From: Deltaproteobacteria bacterium
GTDB taxonomy: Bacteria; Myxococcota_A; Polyangia; DRWM01; JAAZOP01
DNA: 64,000 nt
Reading direction: 5' to 3'
Assembly (NCBI GenBank): GCA_016218815.1
Contig: JACRCX010000008.1
Coordinates: 1 to 64,000 of the forward strand
The notes below the pieces were generated by a model. It saw only the letters and a list, made by a program, of their open reading frames with translations. It ran no database searches and was not told the DNA's origin. Numbering within the stretch: position 1 is the first letter of the stretch; each line of letters starts with the position of its first letter. The translations under genes were made by a program, and so were the position numbers. This document shows, piece after piece, positions 33,876 through 43,664 of the stretch.

Positions 33876-36784
33876 CGACCCGCCACCCGCACGAAGCTCG
33901 CCCCCACGCACAGGTGGCGCGCGCCAGGATTCGCCGACGAAACGCGGATGACCAGGTCCGCCGGCGCACCCGCCGGCACTTCCACGTCCAGATCCTGCCA
34001 CCCCTGCTCGTTCGGAACCTCGATGCTCGCCAGCGGCACCGCGCCCGCCGACAACCGCAAGCTCACCGGCCCGCCGTTCTTCACCGCCGCCGCCCCGTCG
34101 GTCAGCCCGTAGCGGAAGGTGAAGGAGGGGGGGCTGGCGGTCGGTGGCCGGGGGCTGGCAGAAGGCGAGGAGCCGTCCGGCGCGGCCGGCAGTGGCGTGA
34201 CGGTCCCTGGTTCGGGCGGGATCGGGCCCAGGAAACCGGGGAACGTGACCTCCGTCTCGGCCCCGTCCGGCAGCGGGTGGATCCAGACGCAGCGCCGGAG
34301 CTGACCGCCGATCTTCTCCGTCGACGCCCGGACCTCCTGGTACGGCTGCGGACCGCAGACCAGCGGCGGGCCGCCGCCGCGCCGCTCGCACGCCCGCGCC
34401 GTTCCCTCGCGCGGAATCACCCGCGCCCGCGCCTCCCCGATCCGGTCCGGCAGATACTCCGTGTCCGCCGCCCCCGGCGGCTCCAGCAAGTACACGGTGT
34501 AGTGGCCGAGCTCGAACCTCTCCACCAGGGCCGTCCGCTCCAGCACGTCCCGCAGCTTCCTCTCGATCCCGTCCCGCCGGCAGTAGACGTACCACATGCG
34601 GCGCCACCCCCCATCGTCCAGCTCCGCGCGCGCGTCCGGCCCGTCTTGCGCCAAACCCGCGAACGGCCGCTGCCCGGCACCCGCCCAGCTCGGGTTGAAC
34701 TGCAACACGTCCCCGTCCCGGAACCGCGGCCGGATGGCTCCCGCCACGTCGTCCACCAGCTCCGCGTCGCTCGTCTCCGCCACGAGCAGCGAGACGGCGG
34801 GCACGCCCAGCGCCAGAACTGCGAACGCCGCGTTCGGCGCGAACACCTTGAGCCACCAGCGTCGGGAGAACGCGGCAGGTCGTGAGTCGTGAGTCGTGAC
34901 TCGTGAGTCCGCTTGCCCGTCGGAACCGCGGGCCTCGGCCCGCGGCCGAGCGGGCCCCGCCGGCTCAGCCGCACCCTGAAGGGTGCGGTTCGGATCCGGA
35001 GGACAGCCTCCGGACTCCGGAGCCGAGAACCGAAAGCCGAAAACCGAAAACGTGCCGCGCCTCCACCGCCGGTCGAGCACGAACCACGCGCCGATCAGCG
35101 CGGCACCCAGCCCCGTCAGCCCCAGTCCGGCCCGCAGCCCCGGAGCGCGGTAGACGAGCCGCACGCGATGCTCGCCGGCCGGGACCAGCACCGTGAGCTG
35201 GTTCTCCAACGGCTCCGCCCGGCCCACGCTGGACGACCAGCCCGCGTGGTAGTTCTGGTTCACCCAGAGCCGGGCGGGCTCCGCCGCCGCGACTTCCAGG
35301 TTGATCTCGTTCGGCGACCAGTCAATGAGCCGGACCGTGCCGGCGCCGGCGGGAAGGAGCCCGTACTCGGCGTCCTGCACGCGGACGCGGGGCGAGCGCG
35401 GGATGGGGTTGATCTCCTGGCAGGCGAGCGAGCCGCGGTTGCGCGCCAGGTGGTCGTACATCCGCTTGTACGAGCCGCGCGACTGCACCATCGGCGCGGG
35501 CGGCTCGTCCGGCGCAGGCGCCGGCTCGTTGAACTTCGCCGGGATCGGTGCGGCGTTGAAGACCGCCGTGTCCGCCGCGATCCCGAGCGCCACCACCGCG
35601 GGGAGCGCCGCGCCAAGCCACGCCGCGCGCGACCCCCGCAGCCGTTCCCGCAACCACTTCTCCCCTTCGGACACCGCCACCGCGGCCAGGAACGCCAGGA
35701 CCAGCACGGAGAAGACGGAGAAGCGCGACGGCACGCGCAGGTTCTCGAAGACCGGCAGCCGGTGCAGCACGTCCCACGGCGTGCCCGGACCAAGGTGCCC
35801 CAGGGTCAGGGCGAGCGCGATCCCCAGCAGCACGAGCGGCACCCGCACCCGGCGGAACCGCAGCACGACCGCCCCGGCCGCCAGGGCGAGCGTGGCCCAG
35901 CCGACGTAGCACGAGTACTCGCCCCACCACCGGTAATGGAAGTGCGAATCCCGATCCCAACCCCACTCGCGGTTCCTCCAGACGAAGGTGTCGAGCAGCG
36001 TGCCGGGGCCGATGCGGTCGTAGTCGGTGACGGTCCGCGGGTTGGCCGCCATGTGCGCGAGGCTCGGCAGCAGCTTCGCCGCGCCGATCAAAGCCATGGC
36101 CACGACGCACACCAGGAGCGCCGCTCCGGGCATCCACCGGCGCGCCGGCGGCCGGCCCTCCAGAGGCGTCCAGCCCAGGGTCATCGCCAGGCAGACGGCC
36201 GCCGCCAGCAGGCCCGTGTACGGGACGGGGTAGACCCCGCCCTCCAGCGCCATGAGCCCCATCACGGCGCCGGCCAGCGCCGCCCAACGCAGCTCGTAGC
36301 AGCCGCGCAGGAGGAAGTGGACGACGAACGGGACGTAGAAGAACGGCCAGGCCCACACGTGGCCGCCGGAGATCTGCTGGCCGAAGAAGGCCGAGCAGGC
36401 GAAGAGGGTCGCGCCCAGGAAGCGGCCGGCGCCGCGGATGCCCATCGCTCCCAGCAGCAGCAGCATGCCCGCCGCGCCGATCAGGCCGTGCAGCGCCATC
36501 GCGACCTTCGCCCCGCCCGCCGGGCCGAAGATCAGCGGGAAGACGAACCACGGCGACCAGACGTGCGCCTGCGTGTTGGCCGCCAGGACGTTCCCGCCGC
36601 ACTGGTACGGGTTCCATTCCGGCAGCTCGCCGAAATCGAACACCGTCCGGCGCGCGACCGCATCCAGGAAGTGGAAGTACCCCCAGTCCCCCCAGCCCCA
36701 GGCGCTCCAATGCAGGAACGCGGGCAGGAAGAAGATCACGACCGCGAGCAGCGCCAGCGCCTCCCACCCCCGGCGCGCCAGCAT
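33872..36784 (-). CDS. YfhO-like polytopic membrane protein fused to a second exported domain
   Basis: A 970-residue protein. Residues 1 to about 570 contain roughly ten to twelve hydrophobic segments and a soluble loop (NYHAGWSSSVGRAEPLENQL, then VPAGEHRVRLVYRAPG), as in YfhO-type glycosyltransferase-C-like membrane proteins. Residues about 577-635 are translated repeats. The remainder begins with a new membrane anchor (AFAVLALGVPAVSLLVAE) and a soluble exported domain of about 300 residues, itself interrupted by a CCACCAG-type repeat (about 875-884). The second half looks like a once-separate gene. ATG 36784 is used and GTG 36793 is an alternative. It lies downstream of a family 2 glycosyltransferase, which suggests glycan or lipid-linked sugar transfer. 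The product of neither half is characterised. Confidence 0.75.
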   Translation of the reverse strand: MLARRGWEALALLAVVIFFLPAFLHWSAWGWGDWGYFHFLDAVARRTVFDFGELPEWNPYQCGGNVLAANTQAHVWSPWFVFPLIFGPAGGAKVAMALHGLIGAAGMLLLLGAMGIRGAGRFLGATLFACSAFFGQQISGGHVWAWPFFYVPFVVHFLLRGCYELRWAALAGAVMGLMALEGGVYPVPYTGLLAAAVCLAMTLGWTPLEGRPPARRWMPGAALLVCVVAMALIGAAKLLPSLAHMAANPRTVTDYDRIGPGTLLDTFVWRNREWGWDRDSHFHYRWWGEYSCYVGWATLALAAGAVVLRFRRVRVPLVLLGIALALTLGHLGPGTPWDVLHRLPVFENLRVPSRFSVFSVLVLAFLAAVAVSEGEKWLRERLRGSRAAWLGAALPAVVALGIAADTAVFNAAPIPAKFNEPAPAPDEPPAPMVQSRGSYKRMYDHLARNRGSLACQEINPIPRSPRVRVQDAEYGLLPAGAGTVRLIDWSPNEINLEVAAAEPARLWVNQNYHAGWSSSVGRAEPLENQLTVLVPAGEHRVRLVYRAPGLRAGLGLTGLGAALIGAWFVLDRRWRRGTFSVFGFRFSAPESGGCPPDPNRTLQGAAEPAGPARPRAEARGSDGQADSRVTTHDSRPAAFSRRWWLKVFAPNAAFAVLALGVPAVSLLVAETSDAELVDDVAGAIRPRFRDGDVLQFNPSWAGAGQRPFAGLAQDGPDARAELDDGGWRRMWYVYCRRDGIERKLRDVLERTALVERFELGHYTVYLLEPPGAADTEYLPDRIGEARARVIPREGTARACERRGGGPPLVCGPQPYQEVRASTEKIGGQLRRCVWIHPLPDGAETEVTFPGFLGPIPPEPGTVTPLPAAPDGSSPSASPRPPTASPPSFTFRYGLTDGAAAVKNGGPVSLRLSAGAVPLASIEVPNEQGWQDLDVEVPAGAPADLVIRVSSANPGARHLCVGASFVRVAGR
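34131..34160 (-). repeat. Heptad repeat (CCACCAG family) in frame in the YfhO-like gene
   Basis: On the minus strand, units CCAGCCC, CCGGCCA, CCGACCG and CCAGCCC encode a Ser/Pro/Thr-rich insert in the C-terminal exported domain. Confidence 0.65.
34878..35052. repeat. Composite repeat linker: heptads, two REP palindromes, heptads
   Basis: The block contains GTCGTGA-type heptads (34878-34910), a REP palindrome in reverse orientation (34926-34945, copy 5), a variant palindrome CCGCACCCTGAAGGGTGCGG in forward orientation (34969-34988, copy 6) and GAAAACC-type heptads (35023-35051). It is translated in frame between the two halves of the YfhO-like protein. The order of elements mirrors the block inside the lut fusion. 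Confidence 0.88.
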
Positions 36785-36818
36785 GTCCCGCACGATAGTT
36801 GACCCCGATGCTCCCCCC

Positions 36819-37811
36819 CTATCGGTGTCCATCGGTGTCCATCGATGGTTTCTCTTCCCGCGCCGCCTCGCGCTCCGCCTCCATCTTCCGCACCCGGTAC
36901 AGGACATCCGCCAGCATCTTGCGGTTCGCAGCGATGAGGTCGGCGACGATGCCGGAGAGCGCGAGCTGGAACGACGCGATGAGCAGCACGGCGGCGACGA
37001 TCAGCGACTGCACGTGCCCGGAGTACCCGGGATCCTCGAGGTAGAAGTAGAGGAAGCGCCCGAGCAGGCCGAGGCCGGCGAGGAAGCACGCCGCGGCGGC
37101 GAGGACGAAGGCACGCAGCGGCCGGTACATCGTGTAGATGCGCAGGATCGTGCCGGCCGAGCGGCGGAGGTACTCGGGCACCGAGCGGAACAGGCGCGAG
37201 CTCCTCGTCTGCTCGTTGGTGCGGATCGGGACGTGGGCCACGGCCCAATCGCCCTGCCCGGCCTGGATGATCGTTTCCAGGGTATAGGTGAAGTCGTTGA
37301 CCACGAACAGCCGGAGCGCTGCCTCCCGCGAGATGGCCCGGAAGCCGCTGGTCGTGTCCGGAAGATCCGTGTCGGAGGCGAGCCGCACGACGAGGCTGCC
37401 GAAGCGCTGGAGCACCCGCTTGCCCGCTCCGAAACGGTCCTCCTTGCCGATCTGCCGGTCGCCCACGACCATCTCCGCGCGACCATCCAGGATCGGCGCG
37501 ACCAGCGACGGGATGTCCTCCGCGCAGTACTGGTTGTCGGCGTCGGTGTTGACGACGACATCCGCACCCAGCCGTACCGCCGCATCGATGCCTGCCGAGA
37601 ACGCGCGCGCCAGCCCGCGGTGCCGGGGGAAGCGCACGACGTGCCGCACCCCGTTCGCCCGCGCCACGGCCGCCGTGGCGTCCTTCGAGCCGTCGTCGAC
37701 GACCAGTACCTCGACCTGATCGAAGCCGGGCACCGCCTTCGGCAGCGCCGCCAGCGTCGCCGGCAGGTTCTCCGCCTCGTCGTAGCAGGGGATCTGGATG
37801 ACCAGCTTCAT
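36819..37811 (-). CDS. Family 2 glycosyltransferase, dolichyl-phosphate-mannose synthase type
   Basis: A 330-residue enzyme. The GT-A domain (1-220) shows [27 protein letters not shown] and the nucleotide-sugar/metal motif NTDADNQY (D90-A-D92), with [13 protein letters not shown] as the acceptor-site region. Two C-terminal membrane segments (about 225-250 and 262-288) anchor it. By family it transfers a sugar from a nucleotide donor to a polyprenyl phosphate. It is transcribed just before the YfhO-like membrane protein, and the two could share a lipid-linked sugar. The last ten or so codons (SMDTDGHR) come from a short tandem repeat, so the original stop was probably earlier. Confidence 0.9.
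   Translation of the reverse strand: MKLVIQIPCYDEAENLPATLAALPKAVPGFDQVEVLVVDDGSKDATAAVARANGVRHVVRFPRHRGLARAFSAGIDAAVRLGADVVVNTDADNQYCAEDIPSLVAPILDGRAEMVVGDRQIGKEDRFGAGKRVLQRFGSLVVRLASDTDLPDTTSGFRAISREAALRLFVVNDFTYTLETIIQAGQGDWAVAHVPIRTNEQTRSSRLFRSVPEYLRRSAGTILRIYTMYRPLRAFVLAAAACFLAGLGLLGRFLYFYLEDPGYSGHVQSLIVAAVLLIASFQLALSGIVADLIAANRKMLADVLYRVRKMEAEREAAREEKPSMDTDGHR
36821..36850 (-). repeat. Short tandem repeat (CCATCGGTGT type)
   Basis: On the plus strand CGGTGTCCAT occurs as two tandem units followed by CGATGG. It overlaps the 3' end of the glycosyltransferase and encodes its C-terminal tail. It is a different family from the heptads, with about a 10-base period. Confidence 0.65.
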
Positions 37812-37852
37812 CGCGTCGCGGCCGCTCCCGCGACGCGATCCCTACCACGCGC

Positions 37853-37899
37853 GTCACCTCGATGTCACCGTCGCCACGAGAAGTTCACACACCCGTCAC
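37853..37899 (+). promoter_or_regulatory. Tandem Pho boxes upstream of the porin-pst operon
   Basis: GTCAC at 37853 and 37864 are exactly 11 bases apart, and TTCAC at 37884 and GTCAC at 37895 are again 11 bases apart. This matches the 11-base direct-repeat geometry of PhoB sites (CTGTCAT units). A possible -10, GATACC, follows at 37921-37926, and the porin start is at 37946. PhoB and PhoR genes lie about 4-6 kb away. Confidence 0.65.
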
Positions 37900-37945
37900 G
37901 TCGCCAACCGCTCGATCGGCGATACCACGACCGGAAGGAGGAAGC

Positions 37946-39133
37946 ATGAGCTCCAACGCAGGCCTTCAAGTCATCGTTCCCGCGGTCCTCGGCATCGCCG
38001 CTTGGGCGGCGCCGGCCGGCGTGGCGGCCCAGACGCCTCCCGCCGCAGAGGCGACGCCCGCACCCGCAGCAACCCCGCCGCCCGCGGCGCCCGATCGCCT
38101 CTCGGTCGGCTCGGCCGGCGGCTACTTCCGCCCGGGCATCCTGCTCCAGGGCTGGTACGTCGCCGACTTCATGGGCGCGAACTCGGACGAGATCGACAAC
38201 ACCTTCCGCATCCGGCGCGCCGAGCTGTCGGTGCGCGGCGAGATCCTCCCGGACTGGATCGCCTACAAGGTCATGATCGACCCCGCTCGCTCCGTCGCCT
38301 TCGGCTCGGCCACCATCGACGTCCAGAACCAGGATCCCCCGCCGACCGATCCGGAGAACCCCGAACAGGTCACCGTCCGCTCGCCCTCGAGCGCGGTGGC
38401 CGACATGTTCCAGGACTACTACATCACCTTCCTCCTCCCCTATGTGGATGTCTCCATCGGCCAGTTCAAGCTCCCGGTCTCCTACGAGGGGTACAACTCT
38501 TCCGGCCACCTGCTCTTCCCCGAGCGGTTTCTCATCGCGCGGCTGTGGGGCGACCGGCGCGACCTCGGCATCCGCCTGGCCCACAAGTTCGACTGGTTCG
38601 GCTACTCCGCCGGTGTGTTCAACGGGGCGGGGCAGAACACGTTCGAGACGAACAACTCCAAGGACCTCGCCCTGCGGCTCGAAGCCTATCCGCTCGAAGG
38701 CCTGACGATCGCGGGCGTGGCGTACGCGACCGTCGGCGACCGCGACCAGGCCGGGACGAAGGACCGCTACGAGGGCGACCTGCGCTTCGAGCGCTGGGGG
38801 TTCCTGTTCCAGGGCGAGTACATCGCCGCCCGGGACGTCGGCAGCGACGGCTCGGCCGTGTGGGCCCACGGGTTCTACGCCGCGTTGGGGTACACGATCG
38901 CGGACATGCTCCAGCCCATCGTCCGCTTCGGCTGGTACGACCCCGACCTGGACCAGGACATCGAGCCGACCGACGCGAACCACCAGACGGACGAGTACTG
39001 GCAGCTCGACGGCGGCCTCAACTGGTTCATCGTCGACTACGAGGCGATGCTCCAGCTCTCCTACTCGCGCTTCCAGTACGACGACCGGACCGCCAACAAC
39101 CAGCTCATCCTGGCGGCCCAGGTCTCGTACTGA
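37946..39133 (+). CDS. Phosphate-selective porin (OprP/OprO-like)
   Basis: A 395-residue exported porin. The signal peptide ends around AGVAAQ. A Pro/Ala-rich spacer (about 30-52) is followed by strands typical of Phosphate-selective porin O/P proteins: [33 protein letters not shown] and [17 protein letters not shown]. The chain ends in an aromatic residue (AAQVSY). GGAAGGAGG stands before ATG 37946. It is the first gene behind the Pho boxes and 17 bases before pstS, so it should supply phosphate across the outer membrane to PstS under starvation. Confidence 0.9.
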   Translation: MSSNAGLQVIVPAVLGIAAWAAPAGVAAQTPPAAEATPAPAATPPPAAPDRLSVGSAGGYFRPGILLQGWYVADFMGANSDEIDNTFRIRRAELSVRGEILPDWIAYKVMIDPARSVAFGSATIDVQNQDPPPTDPENPEQVTVRSPSSAVADMFQDYYITFLLPYVDVSIGQFKLPVSYEGYNSSGHLLFPERFLIARLWGDRRDLGIRLAHKFDWFGYSAGVFNGAGQNTFETNNSKDLALRLEAYPLEGLTIAGVAYATVGDRDQAGTKDRYEGDLRFERWGFLFQGEYIAARDVGSDGSAVWAHGFYAALGYTIADMLQPIVRFGWYDPDLDQDIEPTDANHQTDEYWQLDGGLNWFIVDYEAMLQLSYSRFQYDDRTANNQLILAAQVSY

Positions 39134-39150
39134 GGAAAGGAAGGTCCGAC

Positions 39151-40158
39151 ATGAACCGGATCGTCAGCGTGATCATCGTTCTCACTTTGACCGTCGCCGC
39201 GGGCGCCGCGTCGTGCCGCAAGTCCTCGGCGGCCACCGTGAAGGTGGACGGGTCGAGCACCGTGTACCCCATCACGGAGGCGGTGGCGGAGGAGTACGGC
39301 AAGACCAAACCGGACGTGCAGGTCACCGTCGGCATCTCGGGGACCGGCGGCGGCTTCAAGAAGTTCTGCGCGGGGGAAACCGACATCTCCGACGCCTCGC
39401 GTCCGATCAAGCCGTCGGAGGTCGATGCCTGCACGAGCGGGGGCGTCGACTACGTCGAGCTGCCGGTAGCCTACGACGGCATCGTGATCGTCGTCAACCC
39501 GGGCAACGACTGGGCGCAGAGCATCACCGTCGAGGAATTGAAGACGATGTGGGCGCCCGAGTCGCAGGGCGTCGTGACGCAGTGGAGCGACGTGCGGCCG
39601 GGATGGCCGGAGCGCCCGCTCACCCTGTTCGGTCCCGGGGTGGATTCGGGAACGTACGACTACTTCACCGAGGCGATCGTGAAGAAGGAGCACTCCAGCC
39701 GCGGCGACTTCACGTCCAGCGAGGACGACAACACCCTCGTCCAGGGCGTCGCCGGCGACGTCAACGCGCTCGGCTTCTTCGGCTTCGCCTACTACGCCGA
39801 GAACAAGGACAAGCTCAAGCTGCTCCCGGTGGATGACGGCAAGGCCGAGAACGGCGACGGTCCCGTCGCGGCCGCGCTGGAGTCGATCCGCGACGGCACC
39901 TACCAGCCGCTGTCGCGGCCGCTCTTCATCTACGTCGCGGTGAGGTCGCTCGACCGGCCCGAGGTGGCCGAGTTCGCCCGGTACTTCCTGCACGAGGGAA
40001 TCCCGCTGGTGTCCGAGGTCGGCTACGTGCCCCTGCCCGAGGCGGCCTATCCCCTCGCGCTGGCGCGCCTCGAGGGCCGGAAGACCGGCTCGATGTTCAC
40101 CGGCGGCTCGCAGGTCGGCGTGACCATCGACCAGCTCCTGGCCCGGGAGGCCGAGTAG
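39151..40158 (+). CDS. pstS: Phosphate ABC transporter substrate-binding lipoprotein PstS
   Basis: A 335-residue predicted lipoprotein (Cys in AAGAASC). Phosphate-binding signatures are [31 protein letters not shown] and [10 protein letters not shown], with [13 protein letters not shown] further on. In the periplasm it captures phosphate delivered through the porin encoded just upstream and passes it to PstCA. AAGGAAGG stands before ATG 39151. A heptad repeat separates it from pstC. Confidence 0.96.
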   Translation: MNRIVSVIIVLTLTVAAGAASCRKSSAATVKVDGSSTVYPITEAVAEEYGKTKPDVQVTVGISGTGGGFKKFCAGETDISDASRPIKPSEVDACTSGGVDYVELPVAYDGIVIVVNPGNDWAQSITVEELKTMWAPESQGVVTQWSDVRPGWPERPLTLFGPGVDSGTYDYFTEAIVKKEHSSRGDFTSSEDDNTLVQGVAGDVNALGFFGFAYYAENKDKLKLLPVDDGKAENGDGPVAAALESIRDGTYQPLSRPLFIYVAVRSLDRPEVAEFARYFLHEGIPLVSEVGYVPLPEAAYPLALARLEGRKTGSMFTGGSQVGVTIDQLLAREAE

Positions 40159-40161
40159 GAA

Positions 40162-40270
40162 GTCATGAGTCATGAGTCATGAGTCGTGAGTCGACCGGGA
40201 CGGGATCGAACGGCGGTGGATCGAGTGACCCTGTGTCGACTCACGACTCACGACTGTCGACTCTCGACTC
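40162..40270 (+). repeat. Heptad repeats (GACTCAC/GAGTCAT family) at the pstS-pstC junction
   Basis: GTCATGA-type units (40162-40194) and CGACTCA-type units (40235-40270) form two arms that are inverted relative to each other around a 40-base centre. The second arm and most of the centre are translated as the N-terminus of PstC. Confidence 0.85.
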
Positions 40271-41162
40271 CCTCAACGCTCCCCGCGCCCTCTCCGAGCG
40301 CGTCATCGCCGCGGTCCTCTTCGCCTGCGGCATGGTGTCGATCTTCACCACGCTCGGCATCGTCGTCGTGCTGGTCAAGGAGAGCGCCGGGTTCTTCTCC
40401 GAGGTCTCCCTGGGCCAGTTCCTCGGCGACACCCAGTGGACCCCCCTGTTCACCGACAAACACTTCGGCATCTGGCCCCTGCTGGCCGGCACGCTGCTCA
40501 CCACCGCCATCGCCGTCGCCGTCGCCCTGCCTCTCGGCCTCCTGGCCGCGATCTACCTGGCGGAGTTCGCGCCCGAGCGGGCGCGCAAGGTCCTCAAACC
40601 GACACTCGAGGTCCTGGCCGGCATCCCCACGGTCGTCTACGGCTATTTCGCCCTCGTCTACATCACCCCCCTGCTGCAGAAGTTCGTCCCGGGCCTCGCC
40701 GGCTTCAACGCGCTGGGCCCGGGCATCGTGATGGGCGTCATGATCCTGCCCGTCATCGCGTCGCTCTCCGAGGACGCGATCTACGCGGTGCCGGCCAGCC
40801 TGCGCGAGGCCGCGTACGCGCTGGGCGCCGGCAGGCTGCGCACCGTCTTCCGCGTCGTGCTCCCCTCGGCCTTCTCCGGCATCGGTGCCGCCGTCATCCT
40901 CGGCGTCTCCCGCGCCATCGGCGAGACGATGATCGTCGCCATCGCCGCCGGCCAGCAGGCCCGCCTCACCGCCGACCCGCGCTCGCCCATCGAGACCATG
41001 ACCGCCTACATCGTCCAGATTAGCCTGGGCGACACACCCACCGGCACCCTGGAGTACCGCACCATCTTCGCCGTCGGGCTCGCCCTCTTCCTCCTCACGC
41101 TCGCCCTCAACGCCGTCGCCTTTCGCTTGCGCCGCCGCGTGCTCAAGGGAGGCGCGCTGTGA
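40179..41162 (+). CDS. pstC: Phosphate ABC transporter permease PstC
   Basis: A 327-residue inner-membrane permease with about six membrane segments. The EAA-type loop is seen at [23 protein letters not shown], preceded by a [17 protein letters not shown] signature. The family's usual start (about residue 35, [10 protein letters not shown]) is preceded here by about 34 residues encoded by heptad repeats ([12 protein letters not shown]). ATG 40179 is the only repeat-borne ATG in frame, because the 7-base period shifts the others. No ribosome-binding site precedes it, so translation may depend on coupling or on an internal start. It overlaps pstA by four bases (GTGA). Confidence 0.93.
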   Translation: MSRESTGTGSNGGGSSDPVSTHDSRLSTLDSLNAPRALSERVIAAVLFACGMVSIFTTLGIVVVLVKESAGFFSEVSLGQFLGDTQWTPLFTDKHFGIWPLLAGTLLTTAIAVAVALPLGLLAAIYLAEFAPERARKVLKPTLEVLAGIPTVVYGYFALVYITPLLQKFVPGLAGFNALGPGIVMGVMILPVIASLSEDAIYAVPASLREAAYALGAGRLRTVFRVVLPSAFSGIGAAVILGVSRAIGETMIVAIAAGQQARLTADPRSPIETMTAYIVQISLGDTPTGTLEYRTIFAVGLALFLLTLALNAVAFRLRRRVLKGGAL

Positions 41163-42046
41163 GCCTGCGCACCTCGCCAATCCACGATCTGGCCATGCGC
41201 CGCGCGGAGCTGGCCCCCGAACGCGCCTTCCAGGCCGTCGGCATCCTGGCCATCGTCCTGCCGCTGCTCCTGCTCCTCTGGCTCTTCGGCGGCGCACTCG
41301 TCGACGCCTGGCCGCGCCTCGGCTGGGACTTCCTCACCGGCTTCCCCTCGCGCAAGGCCGAAATCGCCGGCATCCTCCCCGCGCTGGCCGGCAGCGCCTG
41401 GCTCATGGCCCTCACCGCCCTCATCGCCATCCCCCTGGGCCTCGGCGCCGCCCTGTACCTCGAGGAGTACGCCCGCCCCAGCCGCCTCACCGCCCTGATC
41501 GAATTGAACATCGGCACCCTCGCCGGCGTGCCGTCCATCCTCTACGGCCTCCTCGGCCTCGAGATCTTCGTCCGCGTCGTCGGCATGGGCCGCAGCGTGC
41601 TCGCCGGCGCCTGCACCCTCGCCCTGCTCCTCCTGCCCATGGTGATCATCACCTCGCGCGAGGCCCTGCGCACCGTGCCGCAGTCGCTGCGCGAGGCATC
41701 CTTCGCCCTGGGCGCCGACCGCTGGCAGACCCTGCGGCGCATCGTCCTGCCGATGTGCCTGCCCGGCGTGCTCACCGGCGTCATCCTCTCGCTGGCCCGC
41801 GCCATCGGCGAGACCGCGCCGCTCATCACGATCGGCGCGCTGACCTACGTCGCCTTCCTCCCCGACTCGGTGCACAGCGCCTTCACCGCGCTGCCGATCC
41901 AGATCTTCAACTGGACGTCGCGACCGCAGGCGGCCTTCCACGTCAACGCCGCCGCCGGCATCGTCGTCCTCATCGCACTCATGCTCCTCCTCAACGGCGC
42001 CGCGATCTGGCTGCGTGCGCGCCTGCAACGGAGGGTGTACTGGTAG
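41159..42046 (+). CDS. pstA: Phosphate ABC transporter permease PstA
   Basis: A 295-residue inner-membrane permease, partner of PstC. About six membrane segments are visible. The signatures are [17 protein letters not shown] and the ATPase-coupling loop [23 protein letters not shown] 41159 lies inside the pstC stop. The length is normal for the family, and the C-terminus RLQRRVYW is typical. Confidence 0.95.
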   Translation: MSLRTSPIHDLAMRRAELAPERAFQAVGILAIVLPLLLLLWLFGGALVDAWPRLGWDFLTGFPSRKAEIAGILPALAGSAWLMALTALIAIPLGLGAALYLEEYARPSRLTALIELNIGTLAGVPSILYGLLGLEIFVRVVGMGRSVLAGACTLALLLLPMVIITSREALRTVPQSLREASFALGADRWQTLRRIVLPMCLPGVLTGVILSLARAIGETAPLITIGALTYVAFLPDSVHSAFTALPIQIFNWTSRPQAAFHVNAAAGIVVLIALMLLLNGAAIWLRARLQRRVYW

Positions 42047-42097
42047 ACCGGAGCCGCCGGACGGCGGTCGAGGACGGGATCCGAGGATGCTGAGCTG

Positions 42098-42946
42098 ATG
42101 GCGCCGGAAGAGAACGGGACGAGACGGAGCTTCACGTCGGGGGCCGGCCTGGAGCGCGCGGCGCGCGCCGCCGACGCGACCGCCGCGCCTCCGGACGCCA
42201 AGATGGCCGCGCACGACCTGCACGCCTGGTTCGGCACGAACGAGGCGCTCAAGGGAATCACGCTGTCGATCCCCGAGAAGCGCGTCACGGCCATCATCGG
42301 CCCGTCCGGCTGCGGCAAGTCGACCTTCGTCCGCTGCCTCAACCGCATGCACGAGGTCGTCCCCGGCGCCCGCGTCCGCGGCCGCGTCACGCTCGACGGC
42401 CAGGACATCTACGCCTCCGGCGTCAATCCCGTCCGCGTCCGGCGGCGCGTCGGCATGGTCTTCCAGAAGCCGAACCCCTTCCCCGCCATGTCCATCCAGG
42501 AGAACGTCCTGGCCGGCCTGCGCCTGAGCGGCGAGCACGCGCCCGACCCGGCGGGGACCGCCGAGAAGGCGCTGCGCCAGGCCGCGCTGTGGGACGAGGT
42601 CAAGGACATCCTCAAGCGCTCCGGCTCGAGTCTCTCCGGCGGGCAGCAGCAGCGGCTGTGCATCGCCCGCGCCCTGGCGCTGGAGCCCGAGGTCCTGCTC
42701 ATGGACGAGCCCTGCTCGGCCCTCGATCCGATCGCCACCGCCCGCATCGAGGAGCTGATCCACGAGCTGCGCGAGCGCTACACCATCGCCATCGTCACCC
42801 ACAACATGCAGCAGGCCGCGCGCGTCGCCGACTTCACCGCGTTCTTCTACCAGGGCGAGCTGGTCGAGGTCGATCGCACGGACGTCCTGTTCACGCACCC
42901 GAGCAACCGCAAGACCGAGGACTACATTACCGGCCGGTTCGGCTGA
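42098..42946 (+). CDS. pstB: Phosphate ABC transporter ATPase PstB
   Basis: A 282-residue cytosolic ATPase. Walker A is GPSGCGKST (68-76), [18 protein letters not shown] is the PstB-specific Q-loop region, LSGGQQQRL near residue 179 is the ABC signature, [13 protein letters not shown] is Walker B and [12 protein letters not shown] is the H-loop. The first 35 residues are a low-complexity extension; ATG at residue 36 (MAAHDLHAW) may be the real start. It lies 51 bases after pstA and 16 before phoU. Confidence 0.95.
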   Translation: MAPEENGTRRSFTSGAGLERAARAADATAAPPDAKMAAHDLHAWFGTNEALKGITLSIPEKRVTAIIGPSGCGKSTFVRCLNRMHEVVPGARVRGRVTLDGQDIYASGVNPVRVRRRVGMVFQKPNPFPAMSIQENVLAGLRLSGEHAPDPAGTAEKALRQAALWDEVKDILKRSGSSLSGGQQQRLCIARALALEPEVLLMDEPCSALDPIATARIEELIHELRERYTIAIVTHNMQQAARVADFTAFFYQGELVEVDRTDVLFTHPSNRKTEDYITGRFG

Positions 42947-42962
42947 TGGACGGGGAGCTGCC

Positions 42963-43643
42963 ATGCCGCTGACACACACGGATCGGGAGTACGAGGGGGA
43001 GCTGACGAAGCTGCGCGAGCAGATCCTGCTGCTCGGCGCCAAAGTCGAGGCGGCGATCGCCGGCGCCATCCGCGCGGTCGTCGAGCGCGACGACGCGCTG
43101 GCGCAGGGGATCGTCGGCGGCGACGCCGAGATCGATCGCCTGGAGGTCGAGACCGATCAGCTCTGCCTGAGCATCCTCGCCCGCCGCCAGCCCGTCGCCT
43201 CCGACCTGCGGTTCCTCACCATCGCCCTCAAGCTCGTCACCGACCTCGAGCGGATCGGCGACCTCTCGGTGAACATCGCCGAGCGCTCGCTCGAGCTGAG
43301 CAAGGAGCCGCCGCTCAAGCCGTACGTCGACCTCCCGGTCATGGCCCAGGCCGCCCAAGGCATGGTCCGCGAAGCGCTGGACGCGTTCGTCTCCCGCGAC
43401 GCCGACCGCGCCCGCGACGTCATCGGCCGCGACGAGACCGTCGACGCCTACTACGAACAGATCTTCCGCGAGCTCCTGACCTACATGATGGAGGAGCCCC
43501 GCAACATCTACCGCGCCACCCGCGTCCAGTCCGTGGCCAAGTACCTTGAGCGCATCGGCGACCACGCCTGCAACATCGCCGAGATGGTCGTCTTCATGGT
43601 CCGCGGCGAGGACATCCGCCACCGCGGCGGCACCTCGACCTGA
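42963..43643 (+). CDS. phoU: Phosphate signalling protein PhoU
   Basis: A 226-residue helical protein with two PhoU three-helix repeats. Metal-site signatures are EIDRLEVETDQLCLSILARRQPVASDLR and, in the second repeat, ATRVQSVAKYLERIGDHACNIAE. It links the Pst transporter to PhoR so that the PhoB regulon is off when phosphate is plentiful. GGGGAG stands five bases before ATG 42963. It is the last gene of the porin-pst operon. Confidence 0.96.
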   Translation: MPLTHTDREYEGELTKLREQILLLGAKVEAAIAGAIRAVVERDDALAQGIVGGDAEIDRLEVETDQLCLSILARRQPVASDLRFLTIALKLVTDLERIGDLSVNIAERSLELSKEPPLKPYVDLPVMAQAAQGMVREALDAFVSRDADRARDVIGRDETVDAYYEQIFRELLTYMMEEPRNIYRATRVQSVAKYLERIGDHACNIAEMVVFMVRGEDIRHRGGTST

Positions 43644-43664
43644 CCCCCCGCTCCTTCTGCCGAA

